DNA from: Hymenobacter persicinus
GTDB taxonomy: Bacteria > Bacteroidota > Bacteroidia > Cytophagales > Hymenobacteraceae
DNA length: 40,653 nucleotides
Direction of reading: 5' to 3'
Assembly: GCF_004167665.1 (NCBI RefSeq)
Contig: NZ_SEWE01000045.1
Span: 1 to 40,653 of the forward strand
The notes below the pieces were generated by a model. It was not told the origin of the DNA. It ran no database searches and worked only from the letters and a program-made list of their open reading frames with translations. Made by a program: the position numbers and the translations under genes. Positions 31,719-40,000 of the stretch are shown one piece after another (the stretch's first letter is position 1; each line of letters begins with the position of its first letter).

Positions 31719-32135
31719 ATGGCTTACTCCGATAAAGTAATCGACCACTACAGCAACCCCCGCAACGTGGGCACGCTGGACAAAAGCAAAAAGAACGTCG
31801 GCACCGGCCTGGTGGGCGCTCCTGAGTGCGGCGACGTAATGCGCCTGCAAATTGAAGTGGACGAAACCACCAACACCATCACCGACGCCAAGTTCAAGAC
31901 GTTCGGCTGCGGCTCGGCCATTGCTTCTTCGTCGCTGGCGACGGAGTGGCTGAAAGGTAAAACCGTGGACGAGGCCCTGGCCATCGACAACATGGAGATT
32001 GTGGAAGAGCTGGCTCTGCCGCCGGTGAAAATCCACTGCTCGGTGCTGGCCGAAGACGCCATCAAGTCGGCTATCAACGACTATCGGGTGAAAAACGGCC
32101 TGGCCGTCCTCGAAGAAGCCAAGAGCCACCACTAA
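31719..32135 (+). CDS. iscU: Fe-S cluster scaffold protein IscU
   Basis: The 138-residue scaffold on which IscS assembles 2Fe-2S clusters. The three ligand cysteines are visible in APECGDVMRLQI, FKTFGCGSAIASSS and KIHCSVLAED. The LPPVK chaperone-recognition motif precedes the last cysteine (ELALPPVKIHCS). The aspartate after the first cysteine (CGD) is conserved. The start ATG 31719 gives MAYSDKVIDHYSNPRNVG, the standard beginning. HscA/HscB chaperone genes are not in the window. Confidence 0.95.
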   Translation: MAYSDKVIDHYSNPRNVGTLDKSKKNVGTGLVGAPECGDVMRLQIEVDETTNTITDAKFKTFGCGSAIASSSLATEWLKGKTVDEALAIDNMEIVEELALPPVKIHCSVLAEDAIKSAINDYRVKNGLAVLEEAKSHH

Positions 32136-32143
32136 TCTGTTTC

Positions 32144-32221
32144 CAGTTGCGGGTTGCCAGTTGCCAGCATTCGTTCAACGAACTGACGGCTGGCAACTCA
32201 TAACTGGCACCTGGCACCTGA
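32144..32221. repeat. Heptamer-phased inverted repeat between iscU and the next gene (element C)
   Basis: The left arm reads CAGTTGC, GGGTTGC, CAGTTGC, CAGCATT (32144-32171). The right arm reads CTGGCAA, CTCATAA, CTGGCAC, CTGGCAC and then CTGAATG, whose last three bases are the next gene's start codon. AGTTGCCAGC (32159-32168) and GCTGGCAACT (32189-32198) pair perfectly around an inner palindrome TTCGTT-C-AACGAA (32170-32182). The hairpin could mask the ribosome landing region of the following gene. Confidence 0.75.
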
Positions 32222-32620
32222 ATGGAAGACCTACACGTCGAAAGCAGCCGGATTCAGAAGCAGATTGAGGATCATCTGGGCATGGGCCCGGGCAACCTGC
32301 TGTTTGACTTCCGCCAGCTGGATGGCCGCGTCCGCCTCGACCTGATTACGGTCAACCCCCGCCACCACCAGAGCTTCCTGTTGCGCTACGAGGAAGGTCA
32401 CGACCGGCTCGATGCCCTGCGCAAGATGCTGGCCTACGTGAAGGATTTTCGGGATACGGAAAGCTCCTACACCATCCAGTGGCGGGCCCGCGGCGACCGG
32501 GAGTTGCAAACCTCCTACTTCCGCGCCCACAATGCCTACGAAGCCCTCGACAAGCTTTATTACGGCCGCGACCTGAATACCATCACCGTGTTCAGCGTGG
32601 TGCTGAACCCAAGCAGTTAA
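32222..32620 (+). CDS. Uncharacterised protein encoded in the isc operon
   Basis: I do not recognise this 132-residue protein. It has no signal peptide, no membrane helix and no cysteine, so it cannot itself ligate a cluster through sulfur. The N-terminal part is helical and acidic (MEDLHVESSRIQKQIEDHL). The middle is beta-rich (NLLFDFRQLDGRVRLDLITV), then comes a basic helix (DRLDALRKMLAYVKDFRD) and a second beta/alpha stretch (AYEALDKLYYGRDLNTITVF). Its place between iscU and iscA, in the same direction with spacers under 100 bp, suggests a role tied to Fe-S assembly or just cotranscription. Element C abuts its ATG, which may regulate its translation. Confidence 0.8.
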   Translation: MEDLHVESSRIQKQIEDHLGMGPGNLLFDFRQLDGRVRLDLITVNPRHHQSFLLRYEEGHDRLDALRKMLAYVKDFRDTESSYTIQWRARGDRELQTSYFRAHNAYEALDKLYYGRDLNTITVFSVVLNPSS

Positions 32621-32625
32621 TTTCC

Positions 32626-32692
32626 GGAAACCAGAACCCGCCGCGGCGTGTTTTGTCCACGCCCGGTCAGCCATCGGGTTTACTTCGTTTCC
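32626..32692. repeat. Weaker inverted-arm element before iscA (element E)
   Basis: GGAAACCAGAACCC (32626-32639) faces GGGTTTACTTCGTTTCC (32676-32692), pairing as GGAAAC/GTTTCC and AACCC/GGGTT. An inner hairpin GGCGTG / CACGCC (32645-32650, 32658-32663) is nested inside. The layout matches element A but the 7-bp phasing is poor. Confidence 0.45.
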
Positions 32693-32709
32693 CTAGTTCG
32701 TTTCAAGCC

Positions 32710-33036
32710 ATGATTACCGTTTCTGATAAAGCCAAGGAGAAAGTTGAAAAGCTCATGCACGACGCGGAGCTGGACGCTACCTACCGTCTGCGCGCCTCCG
32801 TGGCCGGCGGCGGTTGCTCGGGCCTTTCCTACAAGCTCGACTTCGACAACGAGGTAAAGCCCATGGATCAGGAATTTGAGGATAAAGGCGTGCGCGTGGT
32901 CGTGGACATGAAAAGCTTCCTGTACTTGGCCGGCACTGAGCTCAACTTCTCGGATGGCCTCAACGGCAAGGGCTTTTACTTCGACAACCCCAACGCCTCC
33001 CGCACCTGCGGCTGCGGCGACAGTTTCTCGGTTTAG
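32710..33036 (+). CDS. iscA: IscA/ErpA-type Fe-S carrier protein
   Basis: The 108-residue A-type carrier takes clusters from IscU to target enzymes. The three conserved cysteines are present in VAGGGCSGLSYKL and in the C-terminal SRTCGCGDSFSV. MITVSDKAKEKVEKLM at the start and GKGFYFDNPNA near the end fit the family. ATG 32710 is chosen because it begins the domain; the longer open frame upstream covers the previous gene. It ends the isc operon, followed by a strong terminator. Confidence 0.93.
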   Translation: MITVSDKAKEKVEKLMHDAELDATYRLRASVAGGGCSGLSYKLDFDNEVKPMDQEFEDKGVRVVVDMKSFLYLAGTELNFSDGLNGKGFYFDNPNASRTCGCGDSFSV

Positions 33037-33063
33037 TCGTTCTTCGATTATGCCAACAAAAAA

Positions 33064-33093
33064 GGCCGGTTCCTGACAGGAACCGGCCTTTTT
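33064..33093. terminator. Bidirectional terminator between iscA and a T9SS cargo gene
   Basis: A perfect 10-bp stem GGCCGGTTCC / GGAACCGGCC with a 5-nt loop is flanked by an A run before and five T residues after. It serves both converging genes. Confidence 0.9.
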
Positions 33094-33110
33094 GGGTTTG
33101 TTAAGCAAGG

Positions 33111-34319
33111 TTAGTCCTTACGCAGGAAACGCTGAGTTACCTGGTCTTTGCCCTCCCCGATCTGCAGGAAGTAGCTTCCCGTCGGCAGCTTACTGACTTC
33201 AACCACTCCGCTGGCGGGCACCACGCCGCGTAGTACGGTCTGGCCTACGCTGTTGACTACTCGGTAAGCGCTGCTGGCCAGCGCCACGGGTACGTTGAGG
33301 CGGTTGGTAGCCGGGCTCGGATAAGCAAAGGCGGCCGCTCCGACCTGCACCACCCGGACTGGCGAGTAGGAAAACTGGCCTTCGGTGTCAATCTGACGCA
33401 GGCGGTAATAATTCAGGCCCGTAAGCGGCTCCTTATCGGTAACCGAATACGAGGTAGTTTTGGTGGTCGAGCCACTGCCGCGCACGGTAGCAATAGCTTT
33501 AAAGTCCTTGCCATCGGCGCTGCGCTCCACGCTGAACCGGTCGTTGTTTTTCTCGCTGGCCGTGGCCCACTTCAGCAGCACGGCGTTGTTTTGGCGCAGG
33601 GCCTCGAAAGCGGTGAGCTCTACTGGCAGTGGGGCGCTGCTGCCGACTGTAACATCGTCGATTGTCCAGAGCTCATCGGCAGCAGTAGTATTAGCAACTA
33701 TGTAGAACTGGACAGTCTGGACCCCGGCAGGAAGCGTCAAACGGAAGAAGTCGAAGCTACCATTGTTAAAGTTTTGGGTGCCTGTGGTAGAAGATCCATA
33801 CGAAGTAGGATTAGCACTACTAGCGTAAGCAAGAGTGTTTGGGGTTGTGGAAGAACCAAAATACCAGAATGCATTTCCCTGACCATTGGTCTTTCCAGTT
33901 ACGCGTAGCTTGTTGGTGTAAGTTACCCCACCGTCTATGCTTACGAACAAATCAACCACATCGTCACCGTCTAATCCAGCGCCAGCAGCTAATCCCCAAG
34001 CGGCCACCCGAAACTGAATGTAGTTACCTGTTGATCCAGTGGCAAAGGTTCGCTGTCGGAAATCCAGCCGCTGAGTGCTGTTAGTGATTCCCCAGGAAGA
34101 GGTTCCGGAATAGGAGTAGTTGGAGCCAGCATTAGTAGCGGGGCTTACTGCCGCACCACTCCTGATAGTTGGAGTTCCTCGATAGCCCAATGAAGTATCG
34201 TTATTAGTGTTGGCTCCATCGAAATTCTGCACTGCAGTTTGCGCATCCGCCGTATAGCTAAGTGCAACGGGAAACAGGAGAACCACAGGAAGCAAACGAG
34301 TGGCAGTAGGCTTTTTCAT
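33111..34319 (-). CDS. Secreted protein with T9SS type A sorting domain
   Basis: The 402-residue protein has a signal peptide (MKKPTATRLLPVVLLFPVAL, cut after YTADAQ). The passenger of about 200 residues looks like a jelly-roll carbohydrate-binding-type beta domain (YIQFRVAAWGLAAGAGLDGD, DDVVDLFVSIDGG). A shared module follows (PLPVELTAFEALRQ, KWATASEKNNDRFSVERSA, YYRLRQIDTEGQFSYS) and then the type A sorting domain (FAYPSPATNRLNVPVAL, LPTGSYFLQI, QRFLRKD). No catalytic motif is seen. The first half is much lower in GC than the second, suggesting joining of unlike pieces. It stands at the downstream end of three cargo genes on this strand, with about 390 bp between it and the next, so it is probably transcribed alone. 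Confidence 0.88.
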   Translation of the reverse strand: MKKPTATRLLPVVLLFPVALSYTADAQTAVQNFDGANTNNDTSLGYRGTPTIRSGAAVSPATNAGSNYSYSGTSSWGITNSTQRLDFRQRTFATGSTGNYIQFRVAAWGLAAGAGLDGDDVVDLFVSIDGGVTYTNKLRVTGKTNGQGNAFWYFGSSTTPNTLAYASSANPTSYGSSTTGTQNFNNGSFDFFRLTLPAGVQTVQFYIVANTTAADELWTIDDVTVGSSAPLPVELTAFEALRQNNAVLLKWATASEKNNDRFSVERSADGKDFKAIATVRGSGSTTKTTSYSVTDKEPLTGLNYYRLRQIDTEGQFSYSPVRVVQVGAAAFAYPSPATNRLNVPVALASSAYRVVNSVGQTVLRGVVPASGVVEVSKLPTGSYFLQIGEGKDQVTQRFLRKD

Positions 34320-34605
34320 AGTGCAGTTTGTTTTTTCGATGTAAGAGCAGTTTGAGTATTGAGACAGGTAAAAACCTGTTTATGAACGAATCACAACCAC
34401 TTTTTGCGCAGCTTAAAGCGCAGCTCTAAAGCCTGATTAATACATTAAGCTCGCAATATAGAGAAAATTTTATTCAAAAAGTACCAAACGCAGACTTACG
34501 GCCCTTGGTTCCGCCCCTAATTAGCACAGAATATTGGTTACACGGCTTACTTTCCCATCCATCCCTTTACTGAGGCTGGTAGCAGCCTGACTTTGCTGAC
34601 GCACC

Positions 34606-34664
34606 AAGGCTAGGTCGTAAACGCAATGAACCGTAATGGCTAATTGCGTTTCTGACCTGGCCTT
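34606..34664. repeat. 22-bp inverted repeat in the spacer between two cargo genes
   Basis: Arms 34606-34627 and 34643-34664 (ending ACGCAAT / beginning ATTGCGT) pair at 19 of 22 positions across a 15-nt loop. It lies after the stop of the minus-strand gene at 34709. The 389-bp spacer 34320-34708 is otherwise AT-rich with no gene seen. Confidence 0.6.
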
Positions 34665-34666
34665 AG

Positions 34667-34685
34667 CCTGAGCTATCAGCTCAGG
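34667..34685 (-). terminator. Possible weak terminator hairpin
   Basis: CCTGAGC-TATCA-GCTCAGG forms a 7-bp stem 23 bp after the stop of the cargo gene at 34709. No T tract follows on the minus strand, so termination is uncertain. Confidence 0.35.
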
Positions 34686-34708
34686 AAATCAGCGGACAGC
34701 CGCCACTG

Positions 34709-36769
34709 CTATTTGCTGATTTTGTGCAAGGTTCGGCCGGCGTCGGAACAGAGCTCGAGCTGGTAAATGCCCGTTGGCAACTCGGCAACCGGCAGCGTGA
34801 GTAAGCCCTCCTGCGCCTGCCCCTGCTGCATCACCTGGCCCAGCGCGTTGAGAATTCGGTACTGCGCCGCTCCGGGCAGCTGCACGTAGAGTTGGCTCTG
34901 CACTGGGTTTGGGTACACCTGCACCGTGCCTGCCGCGGCCACGGCCACCGTGGGCGAGAGGGAGGCATTACCGTCCGTATCAACCTGGCGCAGGCGGTAA
35001 TAAGCCAGCGTGCTCAGCGGCTGCCGGTCGAGGTAGGTGTAGGCGTGTGCCTGTTGGCTCTGCCCCTGCCCGGCTACCCGGCTCAGCACCGTGAATGGCT
35101 GCCCGTCGGTGGAGCGCTCCAGCTGGAAGTAGGCGTTGTTCTTCTCCGAAGCCGTGGCCCACTGTAGCTGTACGCCCGCGCCCTGTCGTACCGCCGAGAA
35201 GCGCGTCAGCTCCACGGGCAGCGGGTTGTTGCCGAGGCTATTCTCACTATTACTGCTGCTGCCGAGCACAAACTCGCCGAGCTGAGTGAACGGGACACTG
35301 GAGGTGATGTCGCCGGCGAAGGACGTGGTACCGTTGGAGGACATGCTGCCGCTGCCGCCCTGACTAACCCAGGCCGCGCCGTTGCTGCGGGCTACGCGCA
35401 GCTTGTCGGCGGCATCCACCTGGTCGTTGAGGCCATAGCTGAGCTTGATGCTGCCGTTGGTGAACGGCGAGCCGGCGCTACTCAGGGTGTAGTAGCGTAT
35501 GGCAGACACCCGCTGGACCTCGCCGGAGGTAGCGCGGGCCGTGGGCCGGCCCTCCACCTGCTGGGCCGTGTACGTGGTGGCAGCGTTGGTGCTTTGGGTG
35601 AGCGTGAGCGTCAGGGGGCGGTAGTTTGAGCCTGCGCCGACGGGGAAAAACAGGGCAGTGTTGGCCGCCGTGGAAGTCAGGGTGCGGGTGAGCGGACCGT
35701 TTACGAAGCTGTTGGCGCTGCCACCCGTCAGGCCGGCACCGGCGCCGAGAGTGAGCGGATTAACCGAGGTGGTAGCCAGCTTACCGTTGGTCAGGGCCAG
35801 GCTCCCGGCAATAGTCAGGGGCCGGGCCAGTACCACCCCGGCCGCGTTGTTGATGACGACGCCCGTTACCGGACCCAGCGTCAGCGTGCCGGCGCCTTCA
35901 ATACTCTGGGCCACCGTCCCGTTGAGGTTGAGCGTGGTCGGGCTTAAATTCACCGTGCCACTGGTAATGACCAGATTGTTCTTGACGTTCAGTGTGCCGC
36001 TGGTGACGCTGGCACTGGCCCGAAACTCGAGCCCGCCGTAGCTGCGCCCCGTGGTGGCAAAGGTACCGGCAGTGTAGATGTAGGCGCTGCCGTCGGCGAA
36101 GGCCGTGACGTCGCCGTTGTTGCCCATGGGCGAGTTGCCGCTGTTTTGCACGTAGGTGGACCCGGCATGGAAGACGGCCGAGTTGGCGTTGCCCCCGAAC
36201 GGAAAGCCCAGCGTGCCGGGGTCGGCCCGAAAGGTGCTCCCCGCCAGAAAATTCAGCGTGCCCGACAGCAGGTGGGTCGACTGCTTCTGCCCGGGTGCCG
36301 AATTGCTGTTGGTGAAAATCAGGGTGCCGGAAATGTTGGCGGTGGCGCCCCCGTTTAGAGTCATGATCAGGTCGGCATTCTTGTCGGTACCCCGGAAGGT
36401 GACGGTTGCGCCGGAGTTGATCAGCAGGTCCGGGATGCTTGTGCCGTCCCCGTTGAGCGTGATAGATTCGGGCGCCCCGCTCACCGATAGAATTGCATTC
36501 ACGCTGTTGGTGAAGCGTAGCTGGGCAGCCGTAAAGTCGGCGTCAATGGTGATAGTTGGGGCAGCCGTCACGTTCCCGTTGATTTCCAAGACGTCCGTGT
36601 TGCGGGCCACCGTGCGCGTGGGCGTCCAGTTGGCAGCGGTACTGACGTTGCCGACGGCTACGTTCCAGGTATAGACGGTAGCTTGGGCTCTTCCCACCAG
36701 GGGCAGCAGCAGTATTCCCGTCAGCAAAAGCAGAGACCGAACAAGGCGCGAGAGGAGAAGTGGAGCCAT
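34709..36769 (-). CDS. Beta-strand-repeat T9SS type A cargo protein
   Basis: The 686-residue protein has a signal peptide (SLLLLTGILLLPLVGRAQ). The passenger is a long series of Thr/Asn/Gly-rich strands (NLVITSGTVNLSPTTLNLNG, GVVINNAAGVVLARPLTIAG), suggesting an extended beta-solenoid like those of surface adhesins. An opening TWNVAVGNVSTAANWTP is shared in form with the next cargo gene. The C-terminal 190 residues carry the module PLPVELTRFSAVRQ, WATASEKNNAYFQLERSTDG, YYRLRQVDTDGNASLSP and the type A sorting domain VQVYPNPVQSQLYVQL, LPTGIYQLEL, HKISK. It is exported by Sec and the T9SS. No enzymatic motif is visible. Confidence 0.88.
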   Translation of the reverse strand: MAPLLLSRLVRSLLLLTGILLLPLVGRAQATVYTWNVAVGNVSTAANWTPTRTVARNTDVLEINGNVTAAPTITIDADFTAAQLRFTNSVNAILSVSGAPESITLNGDGTSIPDLLINSGATVTFRGTDKNADLIMTLNGGATANISGTLIFTNSNSAPGQKQSTHLLSGTLNFLAGSTFRADPGTLGFPFGGNANSAVFHAGSTYVQNSGNSPMGNNGDVTAFADGSAYIYTAGTFATTGRSYGGLEFRASASVTSGTLNVKNNLVITSGTVNLSPTTLNLNGTVAQSIEGAGTLTLGPVTGVVINNAAGVVLARPLTIAGSLALTNGKLATTSVNPLTLGAGAGLTGGSANSFVNGPLTRTLTSTAANTALFFPVGAGSNYRPLTLTLTQSTNAATTYTAQQVEGRPTARATSGEVQRVSAIRYYTLSSAGSPFTNGSIKLSYGLNDQVDAADKLRVARSNGAAWVSQGGSGSMSSNGTTSFAGDITSSVPFTQLGEFVLGSSSNSENSLGNNPLPVELTRFSAVRQGAGVQLQWATASEKNNAYFQLERSTDGQPFTVLSRVAGQGQSQQAHAYTYLDRQPLSTLAYYRLRQVDTDGNASLSPTVAVAAAGTVQVYPNPVQSQLYVQLPGAAQYRILNALGQVMQQGQAQEGLLTLPVAELPTGIYQLELCSDAGRTLHKISK

Positions 36770-37022
36770 ACGAGTTTGCTACATAGAGTGAATGGAACGG
36801 AACCTGGAAATTATTTCCGTTTGAAATATATCATAATCCACCTGTATTAAGCTAAGATTTTATTAAAATAATTTTAAAATCAATTTGATAAATGCAATTA
36901 CACTACACTTCATTATACTTCAACCTAACTACTTGCTGCGGCCCGGGCGCTAAAGGCGCTACCGTTGCATTCGGGTGCCAACAGCCTACTCGTCTGATTC
37001 CAGCCCGATGCTGCGCATAGCG
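36770..37022. other. AT-rich intergenic stretch
   Basis: No gene is visible. The part from about 36820 to 36910 is strongly AT-rich and probably holds the promoter of the gene at 34709-36769, but I see no exact TAnnTTTG box on the minus strand. The remainder up to the terminator shows nothing recognisable. Confidence 0.5.
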
Positions 37023-37065
37023 CAAACAAAAAGGCCTCCCGCAGTGCGGGAGGCCTTTTTGTTTG
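37023..37065 (-). terminator. Strong terminator of the large cargo gene
   Basis: A perfect 20-bp stem (37023-37042 with 37046-37065) and a 3-nt loop has internal A5/T5 tracts and the core GGCCTCCCGC. It works for the minus-strand gene ending at 37088 and could act in either direction. Confidence 0.9.
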
Positions 37066-37087
37066 GCTCGATTCGGAAGCGTAGCGG

Positions 37088-40000
37088 TTAGTTCTCCTTG
37101 ATGAACTTGCGCACCACCCGCCCAGCGGCGGACGTCACCTCCAGCTGGTACATGCCGGCAGGCAGGCTTGCCACGTTGAGCGTTGCACCGCCATTGGCCG
37201 AGTTCCCTTCGAGTACCACGCTGCCTACCGTGCTCAGCACGCGGTAGTGAGCCGTGGCGGGCAGCAGCACGTGCAGCTCGGTGCGGGCCGGGTTCGGGAA
37301 TACGCTTACCGTAGTAGCGGCCTCCACGGTCACCTTTGGCGACAGTGAGGCTTTGCCATCGAAGTCAACCTGGCGCAGGCGGTAGTAAGCCACCGTCGTC
37401 AGGGGCTGACGGTCGAGGAAGGCGTAGGCGTGGGCGCGGGTGCTCTGCCCTTGCCCTTGCACGGTAGCAATGGTGCTGAACTCTTTGCCATCGGCGGAGC
37501 GCTGCACCTCAAAACGGGCGTTGTTCTTTTCCGAGGCCGTGGCCCACTTCACCTGCACGCCGTCGGCCTGCCAAGCCGCCGAGAAGCGGGTCAGCTCCAC
37601 GGGCAGCGGGTTGTCGACGGAAGCAGGGTCGGTGCTGGCCAGGGCGAAGTCGCTGAACGAGGTGAAGGCGCCCGAAGTGAGCGTACCGGCCACGAAAGCG
37701 CCGCTGTTGGCCGTGCCAGTGCTGGCCGAACGGTCAATGTTGATCCAGGGGTCGGTGCTGAGGCTGCGCTTGGCCACTACCAGCGAGGCCAGGCTCGGGT
37801 CGGTAACGGCGTCATCGGTATCGAAGCTCAAGGTCACGGTGCCGCGGAAGCCATCGGGCTGGCCGCCCTGGGGCGTGATGTTCACGTAGCGAATGGCCGA
37901 TACGCGGGTCAGCGGAGCCTGTACGGCCGTGGTACGGGCCGAGGAGTTGAATAGCTCCGCAACGTAGGTCGTCGGGTTGGTCTGAGTTTCGATAGTCAGC
38001 GTCGCGGGGCGGAACTTGCCGCCTTTGCCCACAGGGAAAGTGAGTGCCGAAGCGCCGGCGGCTGAAGCCCGGGCGAGCGGACCCGCCACGTAGCTCGTGT
38101 TGCTACCACCGGTAAGGGTAGCCGGGGCGTTCAGCGTGAGCAGGTTGGTGGCCGTGGTAGTCAGCACCCCGGAGGTCAGCGTCAGCCGGTTCAGCGCGAC
38201 GGGCATCGCCAGCACCACGCCAGCGGCGTTATTGACCTGCAGCGTAGCATTCGGACCGAAGGTCAGAGCCGTGGCGGCAGCGGTGCCCCCGATGGTCTGA
38301 GTTGTGGTGCCGTTCAGGCTCAGCGTCTGCACGGCCGAAGGGCTAAAGGTGAGCGTGCTCGTACCGTTTACGCTGATGTTGCCGGCCACCGAAATCGTGT
38401 TGGCCAGGTTCAGTCCCACGTTGCCGCTGGTCACGGTCAGGTTGCCGGCAATGGTCAGTGCTCCGCCCGAAGTGGAGCTAGTGTTGATGCCGTTGCCCAC
38501 GTTGAACTCCAGGTTACCGAAAGTGCGGTTAGACAGCGGGGGCGTTGAGCCGGTAACGGCGTTGCTGTAGACGTACAGGCTGGTAGGCTCCAGCACGATG
38601 GTCGTTGCTGGGGCCGTGAGGCCGAAAATCTGGGTGCCGTTGGCCTGCTCGGCCCGGGAGCCGTTGCGGAAGGTTACGCTGTTGGCGTTGGCCGCAATAG
38701 AGCCAAAGGGGCTGCCCGACTCGTCAGCACCCGACAGGTAGGAGCTGCCGCTAACAAACTCGATGCTGGCGGGGCTGGTAGCTTGCAGGCGGTTCGGGCC
38801 CTGGTTGAAGATCAGGCTGCCGGCCACGAGGGCCGTAGCGCCGGTACCCAGCTGGAAGGTGAAGCCGGTGCTGGCGCTGCTGCCCGTGACGGTAAGCGTG
38901 GAGCCGGCGCCGATAACGAAGTCCGCGTCGGTGCTGTTGCCGTTGGTGATGTTCAGCACGCGGGTACCGGTGTTATTGAAATTAGCCGTTACGCCGTTGC
39001 GGAAAATCAGCTGGGCCACGGTCTGCGGGGAGCTGAAGTTCGGCGTTACCGTCGCCGTCGGCGTCACGGTACCGTCGAATACGAGCACGTCGGCAGCATC
39101 CACGATGGTGCGGGCGGGCGTCCAGCTGCTGGCCGTGTTCCAGTTGGTGCCGGTGCCGTTCCAGACGTAGGGCTGGGCTACCAGGCCGTTGAGCACAATG
39201 CGGTACGGGTTTTCGTCGCTGTCATTGTTGGCAATGGTCAGCGTAGCCGTCTGCGCCGTCAGGGCCGACGGGGTGTAGGTCACGGTGAAGGTGGTGCTGC
39301 CTGCCCCGGCAATGGTCGTGGTGGCGGGCTGGGCCGTAACGGTGAACTCCGTGGAGCCGCCGGCTTCAACCTGTACGGCCGGAGTGCCGGTCAGCAGCAA
39401 GTTGGCCGTGCCTAGGTTCTGAATGGTGAAGGTAGCCGTGGCCGTGGTGCCGGGCTGTACCGTGCCAAAGTCGTAAGTGCCGCCCGTGGCCACGTCGGTA
39501 CCAGCGGGGTTCTTCACGTTGATTTCAGCCACAACCGGCGCCAGCTCCACCGTCCCGAACACGTTCACGTTGTCAATGCGGTACACGCCGGAAGAAGTAC
39601 CGGCAGCGTAGCCGTAGACGCGGAAGTACACGGGCACTTTCAGGCCCTGAAAGGCCGTACCAGTCAGCGAAATAGTCCGCTCGGTGCTGGTGGTGCTGGT
39701 GGTATAAGTGGCCAGGTTAACCACGGTGCCGCTGAAATCGGACGTCGTGCTGGCCCGTACTTCAATCGTGCTCGGCCCGTTGACGGTGCCAATGATGTCG
39801 GTGTAGGTCAGGCTCGTCAGGTTCAGCTGGTAGGTGCTGGCTGGCTCGATGCTAAAGCCCACGTAGTCGTTGGCCGTAAAGTTGGTGCCGTAGCCGCTGG
39901 AAGCAAACGTGCCCGCGCTGGCGGCGGCGGTGTTCACCGTGAGGCCACCGCCGCGCTGGAAGGACGAGGCCATCACGTTGGTGGCGGTGAAGGCTGCTGC

